A stretch of 64,000 nucleotides of DNA, from contig CM023449.1 in the NCBI GenBank assembly GCA_013339765.2, positions 105,068,417-105,132,416 on the forward strand, read 5' to 3'. A program made the position numbers and the translations under genes. Source of the DNA: Haemaphysalis longicornis. Its lineage: Eukaryota; Arthropoda; Arachnida; Ixodida; Ixodidae. Below the pieces are notes generated by a model that saw only the letters and a program-made list of their open reading frames with translations, was not told the origin of the DNA and made no database searches. Below are positions 31,865 to 44,006 of the stretch, piece after piece (the first letter of the stretch is position 1; every line of letters begins with the position of its first letter).

Positions 31865-32590
31865 TCAGGTCCACTTCCGACTCTCCCGTTTACAGAAGAA
31901 GGTATTCATTATGCGTAGGTTATTCCGTTCTGCAAACGCAGCTAGTAGGTCCCCCCTGCTTTTTCTACAGCCCAGACCATAGTTCCCAACTGCCTTGTCT
32001 CCAGCCTGATTCTTGCCTACTTTAGCATTGAAGTCCCCCGTAACTACGGTATACTGTGTTTTTACTTTAGCCATTGCCGATTCCACATCTTCATAGAAGC
32101 GTTCGAGTACTTGGTCGTCGTGGCTGGATGTGGGCACGTAGCCCTGTACAACCTTGATCTTGTACCTGTTATTGAGCCTAATTACAAGACCTGCTGCCCT
32201 TTCGGTAATGCTACAGTATTCGTCTATGTTGCCAGCTATGCTTTTATTGACTAGAGATCCCACTCCCAGTTCTCTTCTGTCCTCTAGACCACGGTAACAT
32301 AGGACGTGTCCATTTTTCAGCACCGTAAAGGCTTCGCCTGTCCTCCTAACCTCGCTAAGCCCTATTACATCCCATTTAATGCCCTCTAATTCCTCGAACA
32401 ACACCTAGAGACTTGCTTCGCTAGATAAGGTTCGCGCGTTAAACGTTGCCAGGTTCAGATTCCACTGGCGGCCTGTCCGGATCCAGGGATTCTTAGCACC
32501 CTCTGCTGCGTCACAGGTCTGACCGCCGCCGTGGTCAGTTGCTTCGCAGCCGCTGGGGACTGAGGGCCGAGGGTTAATTGGCGTATTCAT
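31865..32590 (-). pseudogene. RTE endonuclease domain
   Basis: The frame starts near 32590 and contains LNLATFNARTLSSEASL, then an in-frame stop at about 32403, and continues with IKWDVIGLSEVRRTGE (the SE motif), VVQGYVPTSSHDDQVLERFYEDV and TVVTGDFNAKVGKNQAGD. These are the N, E and GDFNA blocks of apurinic endonucleases. The stop after SEASL is a single-base-type lesion. A frameshift near 31865 ends the piece before the SDH block. The enzyme nicks target DNA. The ATG at 32588 is a plausible start. Confidence 0.8.
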
Positions 32591-32856
32591 GGGAGGTTGT
32601 GGCCGTTACTACACCAGGGTGGCCAATCCTGCTCTGGTGAGGGAGTGCATTGCCGTCAACGGTCGCCGGGGTCAGGCCGCACCCCAAGCCCCTTTGTGCA
32701 ATTCCATAAATACGCGGATTTTTTTTTCTTTTTTTTTAATCCGGTGGGAATTGTCCAGCACCGGTATTCCAACCACGGTCCTTCTGCACGCGAAGCGGGT
32801 GTTCTACCTCCACGCCATCGCTGCATCCATGCCATCGCTGCATCCCACTGAACCAT

Positions 32857-34028
32857 AACTGAACCACAACAGACGAAAAAATATCGTACCCCCCGCAGTG
32901 CGTAGGAATTTCCAGGAATGTGTACAGCGCCTGTATACCTTCGACAGCCTATTTATTTATTGTGCCAAAGCACACATTTCAATTGCCTGAAAGTCTGTTT
33001 ATGAATTGACACTGATGGGACAAAGGTAAACGTGTGAGCTTTAAAGTAGAAGCCCTGGGGGTGGCGGTGATACGTTTATGTTGCTGTCTCCTGAAGAAAC
33101 AGCTTATAAAGAAAAGCAGCCACTTCATTTCACAGATTTGATTCCGATACAATGGTACTGACGGCTAATGCACCAGATCCATTATTGGTCCCATCAGGAT
33201 GTTTGGTGAGCTGGTGCGTCATCGAGCTTAATAGCATGGTTTTCTAAAGAAACCTGGTGCAAGAATCTTTGGCTACATATATGGACAATTTTGCGTGTTA
33301 TCACATACGGGCAGAGGTACATACGATACACCTATAATTGGAGCACCTAGAGTGAATACATTCTGTTCCAAAAAATATGTTCCCAAGGGATTCTACTAAT
33401 GTTTTATTTACAATGTGTTATTTTTTTTGAAGTAGACTTTAGGATAGACTTTTAGCTTCAGTCTTCTGATGCATAATCAGTTACCCAGTAAAACATATTT
33501 ACTATAACACATTCATTTTACTCAAAAATGGTGATGGCCCCTACCAGAAATTTTAATTGTTGGTAGTGCTAATGGCAGGTCAAAATACTGCTAAATCTAG
33601 TTATATGTCTGAAAAAACAACAAAAATCTTTATAAATCTGCCTAAATATACCGACGCTGTTATGACTGCTGTACAAAAAGAAAATTCTACTTCAAGGAAA
33701 TATTTCTTACATTCTTGATCTGAAACAAATTTAGCTGACAGGTAACGTCCGAAGAGATATATAACGATGAAGTGTGTTTTCAGGCTTCCAGAGAGTGCTG
33801 ACTGTGCTAAACAACTGAATATATTTGCGGAATAAGGATGGGTTTTCGACGATCTTATGACTGCTGTACTAGTGTTTCTTTTCGTAAATATAAAATTTTT
33901 AAACTTTTTCGGCTACTGATATTTTGAGCACTCAGCTATTTTTATCGTAATTTGGCAGTAATAGTTTTCAAAATGTAGTGACATTCACTAATGTATACAC
34001 CTTTCGTATCTTTCTTAAGAGAACCTAA
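32857..34028. other. Unassigned AT-rich DNA
   Basis: No ORF over 60 codons with a known motif and no clear repeat between the RTE and the next LINE. Confidence 0.5.
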
Positions 34029-34044
34029 CTTTACCCAAGACATA

Positions 34045-35719
34045 TACGGGGCACACCTGCAGAGCGCGCCCGGATTCATTTATCCATTGACGGCGTTTCG
34101 CTCCAGCCTGCTCCACAGGATTGGGTGCGTGTCCTCGGGGTGCCCGTTCACCAGAATGGTGGCGCTACAGAATGCATCAAGCAACTTCGGCAGCAGTGGC
34201 GTAGCCTCCTGCGCTCATTCGCCGCATCTCCAACACCTTTGGCGGGGCATCGCAGGACGTAGCTCGGCGGTTAGTGCGAAGTGTACTTGTGTCCAAAGCC
34301 ACGTATGGCGCTATGTGCTATTCCCTCACCAAACACCAGACCCACCAGCTGGAAGTCCTTTACCGGAAAGCGCTTCGAGCTATAACTGGGCTACCACGAC
34401 ACACACGGATTGAGGAGCTCTATCGGTACCCTGGTATTCCCACTCTCGAAAGCATATTCCAATCCAGGGCAGAGGGGGCGAAAGACCATCACAATCTCAC
34501 TCACCAGGGCCGCCGCTTACCGAGCCATGCCGTGGAGGATTTCGACACGTCTGTGCCTACCATACATACGCACATTCCACCTTGGGAGGATGAGCTCATT
34601 ACTGAGCAACGGCCAGTACCCACTCCACGTCAACAAGGAATTTACCCATCGCACCGACGTGTTCCTTGGGTCGCCGCGGCTCCCTTGAACACAGAAGACT
34701 TAACAACACTTTCGGTCTTCGTGGCTGCTTTGTGGCGGCGCCATTTACAAACGGCGTCTCTAGCCGCCGTTACACACGCACCGGCCGTAGACACAACCCG
34801 CACCTTCAAGATGACCATACCACCTACCACCACACCTCTGGAGCTCGGCGTCATCTAGGAGGGGGTCCAGGTGGCTGTAGGCATACTGCCAGCTGATCCA
34901 AAAACGTACCGAAGCATCGGCATATTTACGAACAGCACAGAGGCTTTACGGTATCTCATGGGACCACCCAGACGGCACTCAGAGCTCATAACATTAAACG
35001 TTCCTGCGCAACATTGCGACTGCGCACTGGAATTACTGTGACCGTTCGCCTAACACCCGGGCACGCAAGAGCCCTCGGTAGTGTGTGGGCCCATCAGCTG
35101 GCGAGACAGGCTTGTCGGAATTTCCGCCCGCAGCTTGACAGCTCCCGCACTGAGGAGTTTTGCTTTGATCTCGATGGTGAACGCCGCTGCCGCAAACAGC
35201 GCCTCCGTTAGGAGATCCCTTCTACAGTGCCCATGAACCCGGACCCAGTGCCTCCTAGGCTACCCGCGCTGCACATGTCTTACTTAACCGTCCGCGAACC
35301 GGATCCGCTTTAACTGATGACGTCGTGGCCAGGTGGAGGCACGCCTCGACTACAACAATGAGGAACGCCAATATCACGGCAGCAGCTTCCGAAGACCTTT
35401 CATCGGCAGCGGAATCACCATGCTGACCCTTCGTAACGTGAGCTACGCAAGCGGGAAGTCACCGAAGCCAACCATCCAACACCTTGTATGGGACTGCATA
35501 GATCTCGTAGAGCCACGTGAGACACATCGGCCCGCCTAGGTACTCGCATACGCGGACTGCATCCGTCTGAAGGGCCGCATCAAACCGTCTTTATTCGCAC
35601 TGTGGCGGTTCGTACTGGACTCCTGAATGTTTTGACACTTTTGAGGTCTTCATCTCCCTTACCTCCTCTCCCCCATGCAGCCTCAAGCCATCCCGTTTAA
35701 TAAACGTTTCTTTCTTCTT
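34045..35719 (+). mobile_element. 5'-truncated I-like LINE with RNase H remnant
   Basis: A 16-bp duplication CTTTACCCAAGACATA flanks it (34029-34044 and 35720-35735). Inside is the C-terminal half of a LINE polyprotein after the RT, then a decayed RNase H and a C-terminal segment. The 3' end is AATAAACG followed by a CTT-rich tail. 5' truncation at 34045 removes the RT catalytic part. The I-group placement rests on RNase H after the RT. Confidence 0.75.
34100..35540 (+). pseudogene. LINE post-RT, RNase H and C-terminal region
   Basis: Frame 34274-34858 has VSKATYGAMCYSLTKHQ, LEVLYRKALRAITGLPRHTR and LYRYPGIPTLESI, the C-terminal RT region typical of tick I-like LINEs. In the next frames comes SIGIFTNSTEALRYLM near 34920 (YTDSQAAL block of RNase H with its Asp replaced), then a PGHA stretch near 35060 (W-PGH-G block). 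HLVWDCIDL near 35490 matches the terminal H-LW-CP block. The RNase H is inactive and the frames shift repeatedly. Confidence 0.65.
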
Positions 35720-35735
35720 CTTTACCCAAGACATA

Positions 35736-37680
35736 CGTGCATTCTCTGTGGCCACGTCCGAAAGTATGGCAACGACATTGGGTAGTAGTGATTCCAAACC
35801 AAATGATTTGTACTGCGGGGTCTCATCTATGTAAAAAAAATTTCAATAATCCTTCGCGTTGTCTTTCAATAAAAAATACAGTGCAACCTATCAAAATTCA
35901 CAGAAAGTCATGAAATATATGTGTTATTTCTATTCACAAGTGCCAAAACTCTGCTGACGTAGTTTGTGAGTACACAAATATGTCCAGAAATTTTTAATAC
36001 AAAATTAGGCAGTTCAAAATTAAATAACAGACTTGGTTGTTTGTTGTGGAAATAGGGAATGACAAGATGTTTGATAAAAATGACGATATTGATCAAGACA
36101 ACAAAACAACTGCGAGAAAAGATGTAAGTGATATTTCTATCCATTTAGGGGGCTTTAAATCATGTCACTGTATTGGTCCTAAGCAGGGTGTCGAACCGGA
36201 ACCGAACCGAACCGGAAACCGGATCTCAACCGGTATTTTTGCTGGAACTGAAGCCGAAGCTGAGCCGTTATTTTTGAGCACGCTGAACTCTAACCGGAAG
36301 AGAACCGAAAAACAGAAATACCACTTACCGGTTCATTCCGAAACGATTCGATCCTCCGTTGTTGACATTGCACAGTCAAAGCAATTCAGACCTTTTTTTC
36401 TTTCACGTACCATCAACTTCGTGCCCATTAGCGCACTTTCCCCTCCTGACAATAAACACTCTCATGCTCTGTGTAACAACAGGGGAAATGAATGAGCAAC
36501 AATGTAGTAATTGTCTGTTGCTGCTGGAAGCTCGAGCGTAGTGCAAGCTGACCAAACGAAATGTCATTCTCGGCAGCTTTCCGGGTATATAAAACGACTT
36601 TGGTCTTTTTTGCGGCGACTTTATTGGAGCAAACAGGCTGCAGGAGTGCTCCACTGCGCAACAGCGAAAGCCCACACCCGTTGTGTGCAAAGGTTTGCAT
36701 TTCATAATTTGTTTAAAAGGTCCGCCACCAGCAAATTGTTAATACTTGACAAGTGTGACCGCAGGAGCTGCTCAGTGGCTAAGCCGTTTGCTGCTGACCG
36801 CAAGTGGCCTCCATCTCCCTTCCCCACGACCGTTTTTCTGAAGTAGATAAAAATCGAGAACGTCAGCGTGTCGAGGTTTTCATCCACGCTTATTATCACC
36901 AGCTGAATAAAATAAGTCGGCTGCCCTGCAACATAAGCTGCACCTCGGAGCAGAGATATAGCACGGGGCATCAAATGCGTCAGTTTTCTTATATGTGTTT
37001 AAACGGAAAACAACAATAAAGTAAAGTCGAATCATGTTGTTGTATAACATTACGAAAAAAGTAAGCAAAACCTAAGAATTAAAAAAAGCAAGAAAACGTG
37101 GATAGTGATGTGTACTTTTCTTTGCCCTGCCTTTCACAACCAAACGTGTAATCAATGCGAAAGAAGTGAGTTCCGTGGTCTGTTTTCGAGGACAGTGCAG
37201 TGGACAAATTTCGTTTTTTTACAGATACAAATAAAAGATTGTTAAGCGAAAACTGTTAAAGTGCGCACTTAATCCCTTGGCAAGAAATTGCAGCCCTCGA
37301 CCTTCTCTTCGAAGCAGAAACAGTAACAAAGCATATGGCACGTGCAGAAATGCAGGCCGGCCGATAGCTCACACTGTCCCATTAGCCCAGCGATCATCTT
37401 TTCTGCTTGTTCTGCAGATTTGTCTCTTTCAGATCTGTTTTTTTTCGAAGGTGCACTTGTACTGACTGCCAAACTCGCTACATTACTTCTACTGCTACTC
37501 GTTCCGGAGGGGAGTACTCCTGTGGACGAATTAGAGACCTTCGACCTAAAAAAGTCCCATCTTATGCCCCGCGCGTCAAATTTCCCTTTATTTTGTAACA
37601 GCATAATCTGTTATAAGATTCTTCAATGTAGCACATGGAACGGTGGCCAGGGGTCAGGCGGTGCAATTACTGATAACGCT
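35736..37680. other. Unassigned DNA with a GAACCG-rich patch
   Basis: A short run of CCGGAACCGAACCG-type repeats lies at 36195-36245. Several ORFs of 60-150 codons overlap each other on both strands (36037-36495, 37269-37604), and I cannot assign any; the Ser/Lys-rich one at 37269-37604 (minus) has no catalytic motif I recognise. Confidence 0.4.
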
Positions 37681-37686
37681 AGGGCG

Positions 37687-38400
37687 TGTGGCATATCAAA
37701 TTAAAGGTCTCGATGAGGGTAATCACGTGCTTTCTGAATATTATCATGACATAGTCAAAAGGTTAAAATTCACAATGATGCCACTGGGTGTACGGGGCAT
37801 CAAATTGAAGGTTCGGATAAGGGAAATCACGGGGGACGAAAATGCGGTAGGGCTATATTATGAGATAGTCATGGTTTGTCATTGATTAGTTTAACATTCA
37901 AATTGATTCCGCTATGATGTGATGGGTATCAAATTAATGGTCTGGATCAGCGGAATCATGTGGGAGAAATACAAAAATGCTTCCTGGTTATAACCATGAG
38001 ATTGTCATTGCCAGTCTTATATTGGGGTAAAATTTGTGTAGGGTGTCAAATTTACGGTCTTGACGAGGGGAATCACGTGGTAACAATAAAAAAAGGCTTC
38101 GTAGTTCGAATCATGAGATAGTCGTTATGAGTCAAAGATTGGGTTAAATTCAAGGTGAGGCCGCTGAAGCATGTGGGGAGTCAAATTGAAGGTTCCAGTA
38201 AGGGGAATCACGTCGGACACTTAAATAATGCGTCCTGGTTAGAGTTATGAGAGTCATGGTTAGTTTGACTGGTATGAATTCCATATGACCCTGCTAGGGT
38301 GTGTGGGGTATCAAAATTAAAGGTCTCGTCGAGGGGGATCACGTGGGACAAATATAAAACTGCTTTCTGATTATAATTATCAGGATATAGCAAAAGGTAT
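37687..38400 (+). repeat. Satellite array, 105-135 bp monomer, about six copies
   Basis: The CAAATT landmark recurs at about 37697, 37801, 37930, 38047, 38182 and 38312 (as CAAAATT in the last). Each is followed by a GGTCT-type word, GAGGGGAATCACGTG and a TTATGAGATAGTCATGG block. Monomers have diverged considerably. Most contain the CACGTG palindrome or a one-base variant. Small ORFs here are not genes. Confidence 0.85.
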
Positions 38401-38407
38401 ATAGCAA

Positions 38408-39369
38408 AAGGTACACACTCACACTCTCACTCTCACTCACACTCTCACTCTCACTCACACTCTCACTCACACTCGCACTCTCACTCTCACTCACACTCTC
38501 ACACTCACACTCGCACTCTCACACTCACTCTCACACTCTCACACACTCACGCTCACACTCACACTCTCACTCTCACTCCACTCACACTCTCACTCACACT
38601 CACACTCTCACTCTCACTCTCACTCACACTCACACTCAATTCACACTCACACTCTCACTCACACTCACACTCACACTCTCACTCTCACTCACACTCACAC
38701 TCACACTCACACTCACACTCTCACTCAACTCACACTCTCACTCAACTCACACTCAACTCACACGCAACTCACACTCTCACTCAACTCACACTCAACTCAC
38801 ACTCACACTCTCACTCAAACTCACACTCAACTCACACTCTCACTCTCACTCACACTCTCACTCTCACTCACACTCACACTCTAACTCTAACTCACGCTCA
38901 TACTCTCACTCTCACACTCTCATTCACACTCACACTCACACTCTCACTGTCACTCTCACTCACACTCACACTCCCACTCTCACTCTCACTGACACTCACA
39001 CTCACACTCACACTCAACTCACACTCTCACTCAACTCACACTCAACTCACACTCAACTCACACTCAACTCTCACTGAACTCACACTCACACTCTCACTCA
39101 ACTCACACTCACACTCTCACTCAACTCACACTCAACTCATACTCACACTCTCACTCACACTCACACTCACACTCTCACTGACACTCACACTCACACTCAA
39201 CTCACTCTCACTCAACTCACACTCAACTCACACTCACACTCTCACTCTCACTCACGCTCACACTCACACTCTCACTCAACTCACACTCAACTCATACTCA
39301 CACTCTCACTCACACTCACACTCAACTCACACTCTCACTCTCACTCACTCACACTCTCACTCTCACTCA

Positions 39370-39400
<31 letters not shown>

Positions 39401-39822
39401 CTCACACTCTCACTCTCACTCACACTCGCACTCTCACTCTCACACTCTCACTCTCACTCTCACACTCACACTCTCAGTCACACTTACACTCTCAGTCACA
39501 CTCACACTCACACTCTCACTCTCCCTCACACTCACACTCTCACTCACAATATCACTCACACTCTCACTCTCACTCTCAGTCTCTCACTCACTCTTTTACA
39601 CACCCTCTCACTCTCACTCTCTCACTCACACTCTCACTCTCTCTCTCACTCTCACACTCTCACTCTCACACTCTCTCACACTCACACTCTCTCACTCTTT
39701 TACTCTCACTCTCTCACTCTCACTCTCTCTCACTCACTCACTCTCACTCTCTCTCGCTCACTCTCTCTCTCTCTCACACTCTCTCACTCACACACTCTGT
39801 CAAACACACACACACACACACG
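38408..39822. repeat. 1.4-kb (CACTCA/CTCTCA)n microsatellite
   Basis: The tract is almost pure mixtures of CACACT, CTCACT and CAACTCA words, ending in (CA)n. The strand is strongly pyrimidine/adenine biased, with virtually no G. It is one of the longest simple repeats in the window. Confidence 0.97.
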
Positions 39823-39974
39823 TGCATGCTGGAAGTTAACAGCTGGGTATGGTGGCGGGTATTGCTTACAACGACAGCGTGGTGATTTTCCGAGCTACGA
39901 GAGCTTATCCCACCTAGCAAATGCTAATAAAAACTAATACAAGTGCCTCAGCAAACAACGAGGCACTTTTTTGT

Positions 39975-40082
39975 TTGTCCCACGTGATTTCCCTCCTCGA
40001 GACCCTCAATTTGATACCCCACATTCTTTAGCGCCACACCTCTCTGCATTTTTACCCAATCTGAGACGACCTATGACTCCGG
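39975..40082 (-). repeat. Satellite monomer in inverted orientation
   Basis: The sequence CCCACGTGATTTCCC then GAGACC and CAATTTGATACCCCAC is the reverse complement of the monomer at 37.7-38.4 kb. One unit is seen on this side of the microsatellite. Confidence 0.8.
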
Positions 40083-40282
40083 TGTTACACGATGATGATT
40101 GATGATGATGATTTCTATTGGTTTCCCCTTTGTATCGGGGTGATGACATGTCATCTTACCAAAAAAGACTAATATACCTATGTTTTACACTTTTGGTTCA
40201 ATACTAGCGCTGCTTAGGGCAGGCACAAAAAGCTTATTAGGCACAAAATACTTTTTTTTTTCTGTTACAAGTGGTAACTGTC

Positions 40283-41290
40283 CTAGGCAATATTCCCCTC
40301 TCTGCTTTTCGTCCACCAGCATTCTAATCTTCTTTTCGTCCCCTCGACAGCCTTGAAGTTAACTTCCTCTGTGATACCTTTAAATCCTAGGGCTTCTGAC
40401 AGCCTAATATTCCCTTCATGTAGATTTGGATGGATACCCTCACATTCTAGCACGATGTGCCGCATAGTTTCTGTTTCTTTTCCGCAGACCACACATACCC
40501 CATCATTTTGTGAATACTTCCCCACAAACTCTTAGTTCGCAGGCAACCTGCTCTAGCCTCAAAAAAGCAAAGCACTGCCCTGGGAATTATCGTAGAAATT
40601 TTCCTTTCTGATGTTCATCTTCTCAGCCCTGTACATCTCTAACGACGTTTGGCTTCCATTTTTTTCCCTCCATTTATTCGTTTCAATCTGCCTTGCCTCT
40701 TGTTTGGTTACCTTGGCTGTTTTGGATTCCCCACTGTTCTTTTCGTATTTCATCGTTAGCCTTCTAGTATTTCTTAACCACTGCGTGCCCACGCTTTTCA
40801 AGTATAGGTACCTAAAAACCTTAGCTGTCCACCTTCGTTGATCCATTGCCCTCAACCTCATCTCAAAGCATATTTTCTCTGAGCTTCTCTAACTTCAAAC
40901 GACGCCCAGCCCATATCTCCCTGAACTGCTTCGTTAGTTGTTTTTCCATGCGCGCCTAAGGCCAGACGTCCTAACCGTTCTCTGGTTTACTTCAAGGCGT
41001 GATAGAACGTCTGATTTTAAGCAGAGTAAAGCATTCGCAAACGTGAGACCCGGAACCATTACTCCTTTCCACATTCCTCTTACTACTTCATATTTGTTAT
41101 ACCCCCACAGAGCTCTATGCTTCATTATAGCTGCGTTTCGCTTTCCCTTAACCTTAAGTTGCTCCTCGTGAGTACTTAAGTAGCTATCCCCTTCGTTTAT
41201 CCACACTCCCAAATATTTATATTCCTTCACTCTAGGTAATTCGCCTTGCTGGATAGACACTACGTCGGTGGTAGCGTCATTGAAAACCAT
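40283..41290 (-). pseudogene. LINE C-terminal region with Cys/His motif
   Basis: Frame 41290-40934 has the thumb stretch LPRVKEYKYLGVWINEGDSY and a basic segment. Frame 40861-40559 has MRLRAMDQRRWTAKVFRYLYLKS. Frame 40525-40283 has CVVCGKETETMRHIVLECEGI, a C-x2-C-x8-H-x4-C motif typical of LINE C-termini that bind nucleic acid. The order and spacing fit one protein end. Confidence 0.75.
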
Positions 41291-42495
41291 TATTCCTGAT
41301 TTTCTGCACCGAAATTTAACCCGAGGTCAGTGGCTTCCTGGCCGCAATATTTATTAGCCGCTGCATATCGGTTTGGTTATCAGCTAAAAGAACAATGTCG
41401 TCTGCGTATAACATTCCCGGAATATGCTGTTGTATACCACTTCGCCTTGCAGCATATGGGTTAGGCTAAACCCTACTTGACCTTTCCTCCAGTTTCTTTT
41501 CTAACCCTGCCATGTAAAGCATGAACAGTATTGGGCTCAAAGGGCATCATTGTTTCAGTCCCCGATGGATGTTGACCTGCCGGGCGCATTTCTGCCCTTC
41601 CCAAGTAAGGTGCACTCTATTGTCTTTATAGATTGCTATAAGGAACTGTACTAACTCGTCATCTAATCCCTGGAGTTTCAACATTCTCCACAGCCGTTCT
41701 CTGTTTACGTTGTCATATGCCCCTTTAATGTCCAAGATACATCCATAGTGGTCTATTCTGTGCTTTCGCAATTTCAATGCATTGCGTTATCACGAACAAA
41801 TTGTCATCCAGTCGCCTGTCTTGTCTAAATCCATTCTGCAGTTCCCCAAGTATTTCATTTTCTTCCATCCATGCTTGAATTTCTGATTTTATCGCCGGCA
41901 TTACGAATCTATACACCACTGACGTTACTGTGAGTGGTCTGTATGACTCAATACTGGCTTTGTCTCCTCTGCCTTTATATATTAAATTCTTCCTACTTTT
42001 TAACCAGTCCTCTGGTACTTGTTTGGTTTCTATTACCTTATCTATTGCCCTCATAAACGATTCCTTACTTATAGGTCCAAGTAGGTTTATCAGTTGCATT
42101 GGTATTCCGTCCGGGCCCACTGCTGTCTGAGGGGAAACCTTTTGCTGTGCTTTTTTCCAATCAAGGTTGCTCAAACTTATTTCCCTTTCCGCAGTCTTTT
42201 GTGGCGCTGATGTTATCGGTGCAGGTTTCCCTACCACTGTTATCCTAAACTTCTCACTAATCACTCGATGAATATGCGCCAACGCGTGCTCTCCTTCTAA
42301 ATGTTCCCCCTCCTCATCAATCAGGAATTTTTGATGGTTATCGTTTTTTGAGCTTAGTGATTTTACATGGTTCCAAAACTTCTTGGATGCGCTTTTGTCC
42401 TTCTTCCGTATTTCTGCCATCCATTGTTCGCTTTTCTGCTTGATCTTCGCTTGCACCATTTTCTGCACTTCTAGTTTTTTTCCCACGGTAGACAT
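41290..42495 (-). pseudogene. LINE reverse transcriptase
   Basis: Frame 42495-41725 has SASKKFWNHVKSLSSKN, TAVGPDGIPMQLINLLGPIS, KNLIYKGRGDKASIESYRPLTV and LGELQNGFRQDRRLDDNLF. Frame 41777-41547 has CILDIKGAYDNVNRERLWRML and VNIHRGLKQ, and further on a GCPLSP-type block with YADDI-V-LAD near 41405, readable but broken. The catalytic Asp residues of the first and third blocks appear intact. At least three frame changes occur. Confidence 0.8.
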
Positions 42496-42727
42496 CCCAC
42501 TTTTCCTTCACTACCTCCGGTTCCATACTAGTTCTTTTTGCTTCTCTATGTTCTCTCGACGCCTTTCTTCGCTGGTCGATAGCCTCTTTTATTTCCTTAT
42601 TCACCAGCTTCTCGGCTTTCTCCTCCCTTTCCATCGGTTTTCGTTCCTTTTCTTCATTAATCTTACCCTTTATGAACGCAATTATTTCATCGTAATCCCA
42701 TTTTTGCCTGGTATTTATTGATTTCAT
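42338..42727 (-). pseudogene. LINE linker region
   Basis: The highly charged helical frame EEKERKPMEREEKAEKLVNK and EAIDQRRKASREHREAKR connects endonuclease and RT. It overlaps the end of the endonuclease frame by about 40 bases, so a frameshift lies between them. Composition fits a coiled linker. Confidence 0.55.
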
Positions 42728-43494
42728 CTTCCAATCTATCAGCGATGATCTTTAACTGCTCATTATTCAAATTATTTCCTCCTATTGTACCTATTTCTGC
42801 ATTTGTCCGGGTTGCGCCTCCAAAGTGCAAGCTAAACCGCTTGTGGTCGCTTCCTAAGCTGTCTGTTCCATTTTCATCTATCCTCATTTCCCGCAGCCTT
42901 CCGTATACTGTCTCGGATACTAAACCGTAGTCTATGCTGGACTGCCTGTTACCGCTTTCCCACGTTATTTGTCCGTCACACTTGCTTTCCGTGTTTACTA
43001 TTACAAGCCGGTTTTCCTGACATAGATCTATCACTAGGGAACCGTTGTGGTCTGTGTATCCATCCAAACCTTCTATATGGGCATTCATATCTCCAACTAT
43101 GATTATTTCGCCCGAATCTTTGAACTCGTTTATATCTCTTCTCAAACAGTTTACCATTTCCTCATTTTCTTCCTTAGCACTACTTCCGGTCCACAGATAC
43201 ACCACTCCTAACCATGTATTTTTCCCCTCTATGGTGCCTCTAACCCATAGATGCTCTTTACAACTTTCATGCACTCTCTGCCAGTCGGTCCCTTGTTTAA
43301 TGTGCATGCCAACCCCTCCCCCTTTCTTCATTCCTGTGGTCCTGTTGCAAACCTTCCCAGACATAATTGTCTATGATAGGTGGGGCTTCTAGGTCCCGGA
43401 GGTGAGTCTCGGCTAAAGCGTACACGTCTATTCCTTCCCGTTCAAGTTGCTTTTGAATTTCCACCCACTTATCTGGCTTTCTGCCTCCCTGCAT
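42687..43494 (-). pseudogene. LINE endonuclease domain
   Basis: The first frame (43494-43297) has GIDVYALAETHLRD, the AETH form of the catalytic Glu block. After a frameshift near 43330 the second frame (43364-42687, 225 codons) has KKGGGVGMHIKQG, IIIVGDMNAHIEGLDGY (the GDMNAH block), SIDYGLVSETVYGRL and DSLGSDHKRFSLHF (the SDH block). All expected nuclease motifs are present, so the domain is well preserved despite one frame break. Confidence 0.85.
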
Positions 43495-43515
43495 ATTTAT
43501 GTAGCTGATGAAATA

Positions 43516-44006
43516 TTATTGCATTTGTTTTTTCCCTCTCCGCTTACGGGGTCTGTTTTTGTCGTTTACAGAGTTGTTTGCTCCATTGTTTCCACTTAAA
43601 TGGCTTCTGTCAACGCTCTCAGTTACGTCCGTAGGTTCTCCGTTTAGCTCTAGGCCTGGCTGCCTCCCCGCGTTGAGTGTGCATGTGTCTCTTGCTTCCC
43701 CTTTGTCTCCTAGTTTGCCTTCCTTAACTGCGCGGGGCCCCCTAAAAAAGCTACCGCTCTCCCCCCTAAGCGCCACCCCACCTCGTTTCCTAGCCTGGGG
43801 CTGAAGTGAATCCCGTCCCACTGAAAAGCTTGCCTATGTCCGATGCTGCCCACTACCCTGTTCACGTCTATCACTTCAAGCCCAAGTTTCCTGCCGCACC
43901 TCACGATCTCGCTGTTAGCAGCGAGTACTACCCGTTCGGTGTGGTTCGCCATTTTCGATATTTTTCTTATTTCTTTTTTAGATGTTCTAACATTCAGTTT
44001 TATCAA
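43516..44006 (-). pseudogene. LINE ORF1 with SGNH hydrolase C-terminal block
   Basis: The frame 44006-43710 contains VVLAANSEIVRCGRKLGLEVIDVN and QWDGIHFSPRLGNEVGWRLGGR. The D-G-I-H pattern is the last catalytic block (Asp and His) of SGNH/GDSL esterases, as seen in ORF1 of CR1-like LINEs. The nucleophile Ser and GxND blocks would lie above 44006 and are missing. A second overlapping frame (43821-43516) gives the basic C-terminal tail (RGKKQ). The role of the esterase in LINEs is unproven. Confidence 0.6.

Larger units (their letters stand above)
29617..32845 (-). mobile_element. RTE-clade LINE, nearly full length
   Basis: The minus strand carries a short 5' region, an apurinic-type endonuclease, an RT and a 3' end that finishes in a (GAT)n tail, as RTE elements do. 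A target duplication CACTGAACCAT flanks it (29606-29616 and 32846-32856), so both ends are probably present. RT motifs are of the RTE type. Length is about 3.2 kb, as expected. Only about four or five frame disruptions separate the ORF pieces. A closely related but truncated copy lies at 44575-45718. It is relatively young but not intact. Confidence 0.85.

Noticed and set aside
38408..39822. CRISPR-like array
   Set aside because: The repeats are short simple words without unique spacers, and the sequence is eukaryotic.
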